A stretch of DNA of 39,832 nucleotides from an uncultured bacterium (GTDB lineage: Bacteria > Patescibacteriota > Minisyncoccia > Phycocordibacterales > UBA5272). Under the pieces are notes generated by a model, which was given only the letters and a program-made list of their open reading frames with translations, was not told the origin of the DNA and did no database searches. The translations under genes and the position numbers were made by a program. How positions within the stretch are numbered: the first letter of the stretch is position 1; every line of letters begins with the position of its first letter. The stretch is taken from contig CAIQWN010000033.1 in NCBI GenBank assembly GCA_903875555.1, positions 1-39,832 of the forward strand, written 5' to 3'. Positions 8,238-18,003 of this stretch are shown here, one piece after another.

Positions 8238-9014
8238 GTGTTTTACTTTCTTTCGTTTATTTTTGGATCAGCTATTGGGAGTTTCGTTAATGTGATAGTT
8301 GCGAGACTTGGTGTTTCGTCAATAGTTAAAGGTAGAAGCAAATGTCTTCACTGTAATACAACTCTTTCTTGGAAGGAGTTGTTTCCAGTTTTGTCTTATG
8401 TTATTCAAGATGGTAAGTGTAAAACATGTGATTCTAAATATGGATTTGAGCATTTAGTTGTAGAAATATTTTTTGGCCTATTATTTATTTGCGTCTATTA
8501 TTTCATTTTACTTGGACAAATTGATAAAACTCATCAATTATTTTGGCTTATTTATTATACTTTGTTTTTTATCACATTAGGCACTGTTACTCTCTACGAT
8601 CTTAAACATAAAGTTATCCCAATAAATTATTTTCTAGGTTTTTTTACTCTAACTCTTATTGAATTGTTTTTGAGATATCAAAGTGAGGGAAATTTAGTTG
8701 TTTTTTTGTCTCCACTTGTTGTTTCTTTCCCATTTCTTTTACTTTTTGTTATGTCTCGTGGAAAGTGGCTTGGCTTTGGTGATGTACTTATGCTTATTGC
8801 TGTGGGTTCGTTTTTTGAATTGCTTCAAGGTATCACTGTGTTTTTCTTTTCTGTTTGGATAGGGGCGATAGTTGGTTTGATTTTGAAGTTTATAAATAAA
8901 AAAGTAAAAATGAAGACAGAGATACCGTTCATTCCATTTATTGCGGTTGCGATAATAATTGTTTTATTTACAGATACTGATGTTTTTGGTTTGATTAATG
9001 GACTGTCTTTATAA
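8238..9014 (+). CDS. pilD: Prepilin peptidase / N-methyltransferase PilD
   Basis: PilD cleaves and N-methylates prepilins at the membrane. From this GTG the 258-aa protein begins MFYFLSFIFGSAIGSFVN, the standard PilD N-terminus. It has the zinc-type cysteines C36-x2-C39 and C61-x2-C64, the two aspartates of the peptidase (YDLKHKVIP and GFGDVLM) and about eight membrane helices. The frame continues upstream into the pilin gene, but the GTG at 8238 matches family starts and avoids overlap. There is no obvious Shine-Dalgarno. It is downstream of the pilin by 11 nt and probably co-transcribed with it. Confidence 0.9.
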   Translation: MFYFLSFIFGSAIGSFVNVIVARLGVSSIVKGRSKCLHCNTTLSWKELFPVLSYVIQDGKCKTCDSKYGFEHLVVEIFFGLLFICVYYFILLGQIDKTHQLFWLIYYTLFFITLGTVTLYDLKHKVIPINYFLGFFTLTLIELFLRYQSEGNLVVFLSPLVVSFPFLLLFVMSRGKWLGFGDVLMLIAVGSFFELLQGITVFFFSVWIGAIVGLILKFINKKVKMKTEIPFIPFIAVAIIIVLFTDTDVFGLINGLSL

Positions 9015-9040
9015 TTTTATTACGAGATTTGTATTCTAGG

Positions 9041-9071
9041 TGTCATTCCCGTGAAAACGGGAATCTAGGTT
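9041..9071 (+). repeat. Left inverted repeat of the GIY-YIG unit
   Basis: This 31-bp sequence is the exact reverse complement of 9368-9398. Internally it is an 8-bp hairpin, ATTCCCGT-GAAA-ACGGGAAT. The same TGTCATTCCCG-type palindrome occurs as an inverted pair without a gene at 19137-19247. Its last base begins the -10-like box of the nuclease gene. Confidence 0.92.
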
Positions 9072-9076
9072 AGAAT
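9071..9076 (+). promoter_or_regulatory. Probable -10 box at the repeat edge
   Basis: TAGAAT ends 6 nt before the ATG at 9083, the same spacing as in the leaderless housekeeping genes. The TG extension is missing. The box overlaps the inner end of the left repeat by one base. Confidence 0.4.
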
Positions 9077-9082
9077 TAAATA

Positions 9083-9367
9083 ATGAAAATGTATTATGTA
9101 TATTTGCTCGCAAGTGGAAGAAACGGAACTTTATATATTGGAGTTACAAATGATTTGAAAAGAAGAGTATATGAACATAAACAAAAGATTATAAAAGGAT
9201 TTACAGAAAAGTATAATGTAAATAATTTAGTTTGGTATGAACAAACAGAAGATGTAAACTCAGCAATTCAAAAAGAAAAAGAAATAAAAAAGTGGAATCG
9301 TAACTGGAAAATAGAGTTAATAGAGAAAGATAATTACGAGTGGAAAGATTTGTATGATGATTTATAG
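9083..9367 (+). CDS. GIY-YIG nuclease (UPF0213/YhbQ-like)
   Basis: The 94-aa protein is a stand-alone GIY-YIG domain: Y-x-YLL near residues 5-9, the YIG triad at 18-20, Arg27/28 (NDLKRRVYEH) and the metal-binding Glu65 in the AIQKEKEIKKW helix. All key residues of an active single-domain nuclease are present. It is not a UvrC fragment, since no UvrC-specific domain surrounds it. The stop codon directly abuts the right inverted repeat, and the gene lies with its repeats between pilD and the pseudopilin genes, interrupting the pilus operon. This suggests a mobile or selfish unit rather than a pilus gene. The cellular substrate is unknown. Confidence 0.9.
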   Translation: MKMYYVYLLASGRNGTLYIGVTNDLKRRVYEHKQKIIKGFTEKYNVNNLVWYEQTEDVNSAIQKEKEIKKWNRNWKIELIEKDNYEWKDLYDDL

Positions 9368-9398
9368 AACCTAGATTCCCGTTTTCACGGGAATGACA
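9368..9398 (-). repeat. Right inverted repeat of the GIY-YIG unit
   Basis: Exact reverse complement of 9041-9071 over all 31 bp. It begins at the base after the nuclease stop codon and could also fold as a short hairpin that ends its transcript. Confidence 0.92.
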
Positions 9399-9431
9399 AT
9401 ACAGTTTTCCACCTAAATTTAATTTTTCGTG

Positions 9432-9440
9432 TGTTAAAAT
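9432..9440 (+). promoter_or_regulatory. Extended -10 promoter of the pseudopilin operon
   Basis: TGT-TAAAAT ends 6 nt before the ATG at 9447. It would restart transcription of the four minor-pilin genes after the GIY-YIG unit. Confidence 0.65.
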
Positions 9441-9446
9441 TAAATA

Positions 9447-10043
9447 ATGAAGCCGTCTCTAAAAAAAATGAAAGCGTTTACTTTGATTGAGCTTTTGATG
9501 TCCACTTCTATATTCGTTCTAATGACAACTATTTTAATGGCAAATTATCCGAATTCTTTGGTTAGATCAAATCTATTTAATTTATCAAACAACACCGTAC
9601 TTCTCCTTCGAGAAGCACAAGTTAAAGGAAGTTCGATCGATGCACAAAGAAATGCTTTGGGTGTAGATACTGTTACTGGTTATGGTATTTATTTTGATAA
9701 AATAAATAATAAAATAATTTATTTTAATGACAAAGGAAATATGTCCAGTCCTGGAAATAAAGTTTATGACGCGGGTAACGGAGAAGCTATCTCTACTGTA
9801 AATATTGTGTCTGGATATCTCATAAATAAATTACGTATTAAAAATAACGATAGTTCAAATTCATACAGTGACACAGATTCACTAACCGTAACGTTTACAA
9901 GACCATCAGTAAAAGCTTTTTTTACCCCAATAACAAAAGAAGTTTGTGTAGAATTAACAACTAAGAAAAATCCAGCTTTAGTTAGAAGTATACAAGTTTA
10001 TAGTTTGGGGAGAATAGTTTCTGGTCCAAAAGAATGTCCATAA
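9447..10043 (+). CDS. Prepilin-like protein (GspH/FimT type)
   Basis: The 198-aa minor pilin has a prepilin motif (KAFTLIELLMSTSIFVLM; cleavage after Ala10 where Gly is usual) with Glu5 of the mature form. It continues as a globular domain in which NLFNLSNNTVLLLREAQVKG resembles the GspH/FimT segment. It is the first gene of a four-gene run whose order (H-, J-, I-, K/X-like) parallels the pseudopilin tip complex of type II secretion and type IV pili. It is predicted to be processed by the peptidase encoded upstream. The exact subfamily is inferred. Confidence 0.78.
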   Translation: MKPSLKKMKAFTLIELLMSTSIFVLMTTILMANYPNSLVRSNLFNLSNNTVLLLREAQVKGSSIDAQRNALGVDTVTGYGIYFDKINNKIIYFNDKGNMSSPGNKVYDAGNGEAISTVNIVSGYLINKLRIKNNDSSNSYSDTDSLTVTFTRPSVKAFFTPITKEVCVELTTKKNPALVRSIQVYSLGRIVSGPKECP

Positions 10044-10044
10044 T

Positions 10045-10689
10045 ATGAAAAATATATTTTTAAAAATTAAAAATACGAAATATAAAGTAAACACAAAAGG
10101 ATTTACATTAATCGAACTCCTTGTCTCTCTTAGTATTTTTTCTTTTGTTGTTGTTATGGCAATTGGAGCATTGTATTCTGCTCAAAATTATTCAGCAAAA
10201 GCACAAGGTTCACAAGTTATTTTAGATGGACTTAATTTTACAATGGAAACAATGTCTCGTGAAATAAGATATGGAACAAATTTTTATTGTGACACAAATT
10301 CTAGTATTACTCTTCCTGGTAATAGTGAAAAGAAAGATTGTTCAGATTTAAATAATTTAGGAAAAACTCTTTATTTTTTACCAAACGGTAACACAGACAG
10401 GGTTTATTATTATTTATTTAAAGATCCTTTTACTGGAAATGGGATAATTAAAAGAATGCAAATAGGTAGTAGTGGACCAGAAGACGTTACCTCTCTTGAA
10501 GATATAGATGTAGAAACATTTAGTTTTTATGTTGAAGGAGCAAAATCAACAGGTCTTTCAGATTATGATCAACCAAGAGTCACTATAATCATTGCAGGAA
10601 AGACAATACCTAATAACGTGAATATTAAACCAACAATATTTAGAATTCAAAATACAGTAACTCAAAGAGTTTTAGATACGGTTCAATAA
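10045..10689 (+). CDS. Prepilin-like protein (PilW/GspJ type)
   Basis: The 214-aa minor pilin has Gly19 followed by FTLIELLVSLSIFSFVVVMA, the prepilin helix with Glu5. The following TMETMSREIRYGTNFYC segment is typical of GspJ/PilW proteins. Two cysteines (around 82 and 99) may form a disulfide. It begins 1 nt after the preceding stop, so translation is probably coupled. It would be part of the pilus-tip initiation complex. Confidence 0.76.
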   Translation: MKNIFLKIKNTKYKVNTKGFTLIELLVSLSIFSFVVVMAIGALYSAQNYSAKAQGSQVILDGLNFTMETMSREIRYGTNFYCDTNSSITLPGNSEKKDCSDLNNLGKTLYFLPNGNTDRVYYYLFKDPFTGNGIIKRMQIGSSGPEDVTSLEDIDVETFSFYVEGAKSTGLSDYDQPRVTIIIAGKTIPNNVNIKPTIFRIQNTVTQRVLDTVQ

Positions 10690-10702
10690 ATATATCAAAT
10701 TT

Positions 10703-11347
10703 ATGTTAAAAACTTTTACAAAAAATAAAAATCAAAAAGCTTTCACATTAGTAGAAACACTAACGGCTATGACTATTATTATTTTGGCCATACTTGGTCC
10801 ACTTACGGTGGCTGTTTATTCTTTTTCTTATGCCACAGAAACACGAGATAATATAACAGCAACATATTTGGCTGGGGAAGCGATTGAATTATTAAGATAC
10901 AAAAGAGATTCAATACATATTGATGGAACATTTAAAACTGGAAGTATTTATGCGGTAAATCCTTGGAGTAGTTTTAAAAATATATTCGGTACCCAATCAC
11001 CAGTAGGGGGATGTTATATAGATCCGACAACACATATTGGAAATGGTTGTGCTTTTGATATTTTTACTATAGATGATCCGTCACCAATAGTTGCTTGCCC
11101 ATTTTTGTATCGTAATGAAGCAGTAACTAATCCAACATATTTATATAGTTGTAATAGTGGTTTGTATAGTAGTCCTGATAACGTAAAGACATCTTTTTCA
11201 AGAAATGTAAAAATGGAAAATATTGTGCAAGTAAATAATCCAATACCAGACGAAGATGATATTCGTGTAACTTCTACTGTTACTTATAAAAAAAGTAATG
11301 GTCTTTCTAAAAATATTACTGTAATTGACTTCATACACAGAAGATAA
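10703..11347 (+). CDS. Prepilin-like protein (PilV/GspI type)
   Basis: The 214-aa minor pilin has the motif KAFTLVETLTAMTIIILAILG, with cleavage after Ala14 and Glu at position 5 of the mature chain. The ATYLAGEAIELLRYKRD segment after the helix is characteristic of PilV/GspI-type pilins. The C-terminal part carries several cysteines (near 100, 107, 126 and 144). It is third in the four-gene run and separated by 13 nt from the previous gene. Confidence 0.76.
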   Translation: MLKTFTKNKNQKAFTLVETLTAMTIIILAILGPLTVAVYSFSYATETRDNITATYLAGEAIELLRYKRDSIHIDGTFKTGSIYAVNPWSSFKNIFGTQSPVGGCYIDPTTHIGNGCAFDIFTIDDPSPIVACPFLYRNEAVTNPTYLYSCNSGLYSSPDNVKTSFSRNVKMENIVQVNNPIPDEDDIRVTSTVTYKKSNGLSKNITVIDFIHRR

Positions 11348-11350
11348 AAT

Positions 11351-11944
11351 ATGAAAACAAAATTATTTAAAATTAAACTTATAAAAGAACAAATAAATAA
11401 GAGGGGTTTCGTGATACCTTTCTCTCTTCTCATTTCTACTATTATTTTAAGTATCTCTTTAGGGGTGTCTCTTATCTTAGTTAAAGAGATTTTCTTTTCA
11501 AAATTAAATAGTGATTCATTGCTTGCTTATTATGCTGCTGATGAAGCCCTTGATTGTGCAATATATTTAAATAATAAATACGTTACAACTGGAAGTGGTA
11601 ATAGTTATGGTCTCTTCCCACATACAAATGAGTCCGAGATTAGTAATACTCTTGGGTTACCTATATATGGTTTAAGTAAAGATAATATAGTTTGTAATAC
11701 ATCACATATTTTTACAAGTCCTAATTATAAAGGGGTTGATAGTGTTAATTGTAGTAACAATATATGTGAAACAAAATATGATATGAAAATGGATTTAGGT
11801 GACGGATCTTTTAGATGTGCAAGTGTAAAGGTTACAGCTAACCCTGATGTAAATGATCCAACAATATTTAATTATTCTTATGTTGCAACAGGATATAGTA
11901 GTTGTGATTCTAGGAATAGAATAGAAAGAAGTTTATTTAAGTAA
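11351..11944 (+). CDS. PilX/GspK-like minor pilin without Glu5
   Basis: The 197-aa protein has a basic leader, Gly19 and then FVIPFSLLISTIILSISLGV, a prepilin-type helix lacking the conserved Glu5, as is typical of PilX/GspK proteins. The AYYAADEALDCAIYLNN segment is the diagnostic conserved stretch of that group (AxxAAEAG-like). Cysteine-rich loops follow. It closes the pseudopilin run, 3 nt after the previous gene. GspK caps the pseudopilus tip; the same role here is an inference. Confidence 0.75.
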   Translation: MKTKLFKIKLIKEQINKRGFVIPFSLLISTIILSISLGVSLILVKEIFFSKLNSDSLLAYYAADEALDCAIYLNNKYVTTGSGNSYGLFPHTNESEISNTLGLPIYGLSKDNIVCNTSHIFTSPNYKGVDSVNCSNNICETKYDMKMDLGDGSFRCASVKVTANPDVNDPTIFNYSYVATGYSSCDSRNRIERSLFK

Positions 11945-11965
11945 TTTTCTGCTTGTTAATCGCTG

Positions 11966-14092
<2,127 letters not shown>

Positions 14093-14188
14093 ATATTTTG
14101 TTTTAATCTTAAGCGAACTTTATATACTTTTACCGCTGTACCACTCGTTGCTACTCGCGGTATCTTCCTCGCTCTTCGCTTCGTCGAA

Positions 14189-14205
14189 CTATCACGGAAT
14201 ATTTT
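14189..14205 (-). repeat. 17-bp direct repeat, copy 2 (tRNA 5'-end remnant)
   Basis: Exact copy of 14083-14099. After it, similarity to the tRNA stops within a few bases (GTTCGACG rather than GCTCAGCG), so no second tRNA can fold. It looks like a remnant of a partial duplication or of an insertion between the copies. Confidence 0.7.
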
Positions 14206-14237
14206 AGTTTTTATTTTAAAAAACAGTTACTACATAA

Positions 14238-14280
14238 TACACAGAAAATAACACCTTTGCAAGGTGTTATTTTCTGTGTA
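14238..14280. terminator. Perfect 20-bp hairpin with TGC triloop
   Basis: Arms 14238-14257 and 14261-14280 are fully complementary. It directly follows the stop of the minus-strand gene that ends at 14282 and is its likely terminator. It could also stop read-through from the other side. Confidence 0.72.
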
Positions 14281-14281
14281 T

Positions 14282-14509
14282 TTAATTTTTTGGTTTATAT
14301 GCATTTGCGAGACCGATGAGTAGTGCAAATACAGATATTGTTAATGCTTCTAGCTCATATCCACCTAAGAAAGTGAATGTTTGATTTATATACCAACGTA
14401 CATAAGTTTGTCCTGCAATTAAAACTAAAATAATAATTGAAGATATAATCGCTATTGTTAATGAAAATCTGTAAACAGTTTTTTCGTGTTTTTCTAAATT
14501 TTTATTCAT
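14282..14509 (-). CDS. Small two-helix membrane protein, unknown function
   Basis: The 75-aa protein has a charged N-terminus (NKNLEKHEK), a hydrophobic helix (about residues 14-34), a loop with Trp/Tyr and a second helix (about 48-69), ending in YKPKN. I do not recognise a family. A GTG six codons upstream is in frame, but the ATG at 14509 is preceded by an extended -10 (TGT-TAAAAT at 14518-14526, 8 nt away), which would overlap the longer start. It is a single-gene unit with its own hairpin, diverging from the hibernation-factor gene. Confidence 0.65.
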   Translation of the reverse strand: MNKNLEKHEKTVYRFSLTIAIISSIIILVLIAGQTYVRWYINQTFTFLGGYELEALTISVFALLIGLANAYKPKN

Positions 14510-14517
14510 ATTATGTA

Positions 14518-14526
14518 ATTTTAACA
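14518..14526 (-). promoter_or_regulatory. Extended -10 promoter of the small membrane gene
   Basis: On the minus strand TGT-TAAAAT ends 8 nt before the ATG at 14509, a near-leaderless arrangement. Confidence 0.55.
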
Positions 14527-14573
14527 CAGTATTTGTAAGTCTTTAGTTATTGTGGTGGATAAGTATATTGTTG

Positions 14574-14582
14574 TGTTATACT
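14574..14582 (+). promoter_or_regulatory. Extended -10 promoter of the hibernation factor gene
   Basis: TGT-TATACT lies 29 nt before the ATG at 14612, giving a leader of about 23 nt that has no clear Shine-Dalgarno. Confidence 0.55.
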
Positions 14583-14611
14583 TAAATATATCAAGTAATT
14601 AAATTAAATAT

Positions 14612-14968
14612 ATGCACATAACAATAACTGGGGTTCATATTGAAATTACAGAAGCAATTAAATCTTATACGGAAGAAAAAGTTAGTAATCTTGAAAAATA
14701 TATCGGAAACAGAAACACAAAAGTGGATGTATTTTTGTCAAAGACTACAGAACATCATAATCATGGAGACATTTTTAAAGCAGAGGCTAATATGCATATT
14801 GATGGCAAAGCTCTTTCTGCAAAAACAACAGAAGACGATCTATATAAAGCTATTGATGGGTTAAAAGATATACTTGCCAGAGAATTAACTCATCATAAAG
14901 ATAAAAAGATTTCTGTTTTTAGAAGAGGCGCACACAAAATTAAAAATTTATTAAAAAGAGGTAATTAA
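14612..14968 (+). CDS. hpf: Ribosome hibernation promoting factor (HPF/RaiA family)
   Basis: This family binds the 30S decoding region and stalls or dimerises ribosomes in starved cells. The 118-aa protein follows the HPF beta-alpha-beta-beta-beta-alpha plan: MHITITGVHIEITEAIKSYTEEKV, then DVFLSKTTEHHNHGDIFKAE, then KTTEDDLYKAIDGLKDILAREL. A short basic tail (KNLLKRGN) follows. The C-terminal dimerisation domain of long HPF is absent, so this is a short form. A cyclophilin gene follows after 6 nt, probably in the same transcript. Confidence 0.9.
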   Translation: MHITITGVHIEITEAIKSYTEEKVSNLEKYIGNRNTKVDVFLSKTTEHHNHGDIFKAEANMHIDGKALSAKTTEDDLYKAIDGLKDILARELTHHKDKKISVFRRGAHKIKNLLKRGN

Positions 14969-14974
14969 ATAGTT

Positions 14975-15748
14975 ATGTATAACGAGTCAAAATCAATTTA
15001 TATCATCGTTGCATTTTTTATAGTAGTTCTAAGTGTTTCTGCATTTTTTTTGCAAGATAAAGTTGGAAATAAAACAAATACACCTGTTGCAGAAGAAGTG
15101 AAAGAAGCAACAAGTACTAATGTGTCAACGATCTCAAAAATTTTTAGTACAAAAACAGTGACAACTAAAATAAAAAGTACAACAATATTAACAGACAAAG
15201 CAAGTACAACATTAGCAACAACACAAATAACATCTATGAATGGAGAAAAGATAGAAATACCAGCAAACGTAAGTGGGGCAATATTAAAAACAAATTTAGG
15301 TGATATTGAAATTCAATTTTTAGATGCAACACCAAACACTGTTACAAATTTTATTTCCCTAGCAGCTTCAAAGTTTTACGATGGAGTTCGTTTTCATAGA
15401 GTTATCAGAGATTTTATGATTCAAACAGGCGATCCACTTTCAAAAGATATAAACAAAAAAATATATTGGGGAACTGGCGGACCAGGATATAAATTTCCTG
15501 ATGAAATAAGTGGCAAAGAAGAATATACTCAGGGGATAGTGGCCATGGCGAACTCAGGACCTAATACAAACGGTAGTCAATTCTTTATTATTACTGCTTA
15601 TCCTGGTTATCCGCTTCCTGTAAGTTATACTGTATTCGGTAAAGTTGTAAAAGGTATCGACACAGCTCTTAATATACAAAATGTAAAAACAGATAATGCA
15701 GATAGACCAATTACTGATGTAATATTGAAGGAGGTGATATTGAAATAA
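14975..15748 (+). CDS. Membrane-anchored cyclophilin-type peptidyl-prolyl isomerase
   Basis: The 257-aa protein has one N-terminal membrane anchor (about residues 8-26), a long Thr/Ser/Lys linker (30-95) and a cyclophilin domain from about 98. Its active-site segments are FHRVIRDFMIQTGDP and MANSGPNTNGSQFFI, with a YTVFGKVVKG strand near the end. It should catalyse proline cis/trans isomerisation of proteins outside the membrane, because the positive N-terminus and the anchor suggest an exported catalytic domain. It lies 6 nt after hpf. A 21-bp hairpin follows its stop. Confidence 0.9.
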   Translation: MYNESKSIYIIVAFFIVVLSVSAFFLQDKVGNKTNTPVAEEVKEATSTNVSTISKIFSTKTVTTKIKSTTILTDKASTTLATTQITSMNGEKIEIPANVSGAILKTNLGDIEIQFLDATPNTVTNFISLAASKFYDGVRFHRVIRDFMIQTGDPLSKDINKKIYWGTGGPGYKFPDEISGKEEYTQGIVAMANSGPNTNGSQFFIITAYPGYPLPVSYTVFGKVVKGIDTALNIQNVKTDNADRPITDVILKEVILK

Positions 15749-15791
15749 TAGTTTAGTAATTAGCCACTAGGGTATAGTTAATAGTAGATCC

Positions 15792-15836
15792 AAATTCAAT
15801 ACAGGGTTTCGCTTTGCGAAACCCTGTATTGAATTT
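15792..15836. terminator. Perfect 21-bp hairpin with TTT triloop
   Basis: Arms 15792-15812 and 15816-15836 are fully complementary. It stands between the converging cyclophilin and fmt genes and can terminate both. It shares its outer AAATTCAA and inner GGTTTCGC blocks with the hairpin at 7401-7443. Confidence 0.75.
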
Positions 15837-15871
15837 TAGTTTCTTAGTCCCTAAAATCTATCACCTAAAAT

Positions 15872-16747
15872 CTAGTTAATATATCCTCTTTTAAAACTCT
15901 CGAAATTTATTTCCTTTTTCCCTTCTGGGATTACAGATAAAATAATTTTTTCTGATGTGTCATTGTTTTCTATTTCCGAAACAAGATCTATTTTTGTAAT
16001 TTTTACTCTCAAGTTTCTTTCATTGTGTTTAATAAAAAAATAAAGTAGAGGCCAAGGTGATAGTGCACGGAATTTATTTCTTACAATTAGTGCGTTGTCT
16101 TCTAATTTAATTTCTCCTAATTCTTTTCCTATTATTTTACAGAATGTTGCTTTCGAATGATCTTGTTCTTTTGGAATAAGTGTTCCATCAATAAAATGAG
16201 GAATTATTTGAGTCAGAAGTTCACCACCTAGTTGCCCGCAAGTTACTTTAAGTGTGCCTGCTGTTGCTTCCTTGTCGATTAAAAATTTTGTTTGTGCAAG
16301 AATTGGTCCATGATCCATTTCTTTATCTAATTTCATTATTGAAATTCCTACTTCTTTTTCTCCATCAAGTAAAGCACTTTCAATAGGGGAAGGTCCACGA
16401 TATTTTGGAAGTAGTGATGGGTGAACATTTAGTGTTCCATGTTTTGCTAAATTTAAAATTTCTTCTGGAATTATTTTCCCATATGAGGCAACGATAAATA
16501 GATCATATACATTAGGTCTTAAACTGTTAGAAAATTCAGAATCTAATTTTATTGGTTGTAATACAGGAATATTTTTCATTTCACACCAGGTCTTGATATG
16601 TGGTGCAATAAGTTCCATATGACGACCCTGTTTTGAATCAGGTTTTGTCACTAAAAGTTTTGGTATATAGCCGGCACGTACAAGTGAAGCAAGTACAGAT
16701 TCTGCAAGCGGCCCTGTTCCAAAAAAAGCAAAAGAAATATTATTCAT
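15872..16747 (-). CDS. fmt: Methionyl-tRNA formyltransferase
   Basis: Fmt formylates Met-tRNA(fMet) for initiation, using 10-formyl-tetrahydrofolate. The 291-aa protein has the N-terminal formyltransferase Rossmann domain (FAFFGTGPLAESVL) with catalytic Asn107, His109 and Asp145 in LNVHPSLLPKYRGPSPIESA and MDHGPILAQ, and a shortened C-terminal tRNA-binding domain. It begins 2 nt after def, so the two are one operon, the usual pairing of formylation and deformylation genes. Confidence 0.95.
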   Translation of the reverse strand: MNNISFAFFGTGPLAESVLASLVRAGYIPKLLVTKPDSKQGRHMELIAPHIKTWCEMKNIPVLQPIKLDSEFSNSLRPNVYDLFIVASYGKIIPEEILNLAKHGTLNVHPSLLPKYRGPSPIESALLDGEKEVGISIMKLDKEMDHGPILAQTKFLIDKEATAGTLKVTCGQLGGELLTQIIPHFIDGTLIPKEQDHSKATFCKIIGKELGEIKLEDNALIVRNKFRALSPWPLLYFFIKHNERNLRVKITKIDLVSEIENNDTSEKIILSVIPEGKKEINFESFKRGYIN

Positions 16748-16749
16748 AA

Positions 16750-17292
16750 TTATTTTTTGTCTGTCTTGTTAGCCTCTCTAATTTCTTCTTCTGTAAATTC
16801 TTCGAAATCAAAACCAATATCAGTAAAAAGTACACCATCTAAGTGATCCATTTCGTGTTGAAAGATGTGAGCGATAAGACTAGATGCTCCATAGGAAAAT
16901 TTATTTCCATTTTCGTCGTAAGCCTCAATGGTTACATTCGTTGCTCTTTCTGTCTTTCCATATATCCAACGAACAGATAGGCATCCTTCTTGAACGATAG
17001 CTTTCTTTTTTGAAGCTTTTGTTATTTTTGGATTTATAAAAACCAAAGGTTTCCATTTTGCGTCAGTAGGGTACGATTTTTCTGCAACAACGAAGATGCG
17101 TTTATCAATTCCGATTTGCGGAGCAGCGATAGCCACACCATCATCTTCTTTAATGAGAGCTTTCTTCATTGCAGAGATTATTTCTTTCAGTTCTTTGTTT
17201 CCGAATTCATTCTTTTTAATATCACGAGAAATAATACGGAGAGGGTTATCTTTTTTATCATCGATCTGAACTATTTTATTTGAGACAGTCAT
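16750..17292 (-). CDS. def: Peptide deformylase
   Basis: Def removes the formyl group from nascent proteins. The 180-aa protein has motif I as GVAIAAPQIG (the second Gly of the usual G-x-G-x-A-A-x-Q replaced by Ala), motif II EGCLSV with metal ligand Cys104, and motif III QHEMDH with His146, Glu147 and His150. The C-terminal acidic tail (EEFTEEEIREANK) resembles long type forms. It is transcribed divergently from the orphan gene at 17417, and originally perhaps divergently from mreB. A weak extended -10 lies 6 nt before its ATG. Confidence 0.95.
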   Translation of the reverse strand: MTVSNKIVQIDDKKDNPLRIISRDIKKNEFGNKELKEIISAMKKALIKEDDGVAIAAPQIGIDKRIFVVAEKSYPTDAKWKPLVFINPKITKASKKKAIVQEGCLSVRWIYGKTERATNVTIEAYDENGNKFSYGASSLIAHIFQHEMDHLDGVLFTDIGFDFEEFTEEEIREANKTDKK

Positions 17293-17298
17293 ATCTAT

Positions 17299-17307
17299 AA
17301 TCTATCA
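17299..17307 (-). promoter_or_regulatory. Probable extended -10 promoter of def-fmt
   Basis: On the minus strand TGA-TAGATT ends 6 nt before the def ATG. The hexamer is a weak match, but the spacing is the same as in the other leaderless genes. It abuts the 36-bp repeat at 17307-17342. Confidence 0.45.
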
Positions 17308-17342
17308 ATAAAAAACATAAAACACAAGGAAGTCAATGGTTT
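17307..17342 (+). repeat. 36-bp direct repeat flanking an orphan cassette, copy 1
   Basis: Identical over 36 bases to 18049-18084; the sequence starts AATAAAAAACATAAAACACA and ends GTCAATGGTTT. The flanking bases differ on both sides. The copies bracket the orphan gene with its promoter and terminator. Confidence 0.93.
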
Positions 17343-17354
17343 AAATATGAATGA

Positions 17355-17383
17355 TTTACAAAATATCTGGTATGTTGTAGTGT
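17355..17383 (+). promoter_or_regulatory. Possible -35/-10 promoter of the 188-aa orphan
   Basis: TTTACA and TAGTGT are separated by 17 bp. The -10 is a poor match, but TAGTGTATTA recurs at the same place before the orphan gene at 23864. Confidence 0.35.
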
Positions 17384-17416
17384 ATTAATTGAGGTTTTTA
17401 TTTTTTGGAGGACGTT

Positions 17417-17983
17417 ATGTATATAGACTTATCTGATATGGATACATTCAACTCCTTGCCAATAGACGACAGTGTTCTTTGCGATAGGGTTGTTGAATAT
17501 TTACAAAAGTATCATTTGATTAAGGGTGACGCAACTAACTGTTCTACTCTTGCAAGATTTTTGTTTGATGGTAAGTTCGTAGAATGTTCATCTGGTAATG
17601 AATATTTTTCTTTTGAAGAAAGTTTTGTTTTTTATTCTAATCAAGAAATAAACACAGGAGACACTATATGTTTTTTATTTCACAGAAGAATTGTAAATGA
17701 TCACGAAGATATTATTACAAGGCTTTATCTTGAGATGAAAGATTCCCTCGCTAAACATTTGTTTTGTGGTGGTGGTTCTGTTTTAGTTTCTTCGTCTGAT
17801 ATAAGAACAGCTTTTAAAAATTCTCAATATGACGAGTTTCATCTTGTTGTGTGTTTGGATGGTGAGAAGAAAATGTTTATTCACCAAGATGGAATTGACG
17901 GCACGTGTTCTATTTTTACATTGAAAGATGTAAGTGGTTTTTCAAAAATCCCAGCAACTATATTATTAAGGAGGAAAAAATAA
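17417..17983 (+). CDS. Orphan soluble protein, unknown function
   Basis: I do not recognise this 188-aa protein. It is acidic, without signal or membrane segment, and has seven cysteines and a glycine-rich CGGGSVLVSS stretch near the middle. It ends in a basic RRKK. The start is set by a strong Shine-Dalgarno (GGAGGA, 17407-17412); a TTG upstream of that is unlikely. A hairpin terminator follows at 18004-18035. The whole unit lies between perfect 36-bp direct repeats in the def-mreB gap. Like the orphan at 19396 it starts with an acidic, low-complexity N-terminus, but I see no firm similarity between the two. Confidence 0.75.
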   Translation: MYIDLSDMDTFNSLPIDDSVLCDRVVEYLQKYHLIKGDATNCSTLARFLFDGKFVECSSGNEYFSFEESFVFYSNQEINTGDTICFLFHRRIVNDHEDIITRLYLEMKDSLAKHLFCGGGSVLVSSSDIRTAFKNSQYDEFHLVVCLDGEKKMFIHQDGIDGTCSIFTLKDVSGFSKIPATILLRRKK

Positions 17984-18003
17984 AAGACGATGTTTTTCGC
18001 AAG

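Noticed and set aside
9083-9367. UvrC fragment
   Set aside because: The ORF is a complete single-domain GIY-YIG protein of normal length (94 aa), with no UvrB-binding or C-terminal UvrC parts nearby.
9041-9398. CRISPR-like reading of the CCCGTGAAAACGGG repeats
   Set aside because: Only two copies, in inverted orientation, around a gene. There are no regularly spaced direct repeats or spacers anywhere in the window.
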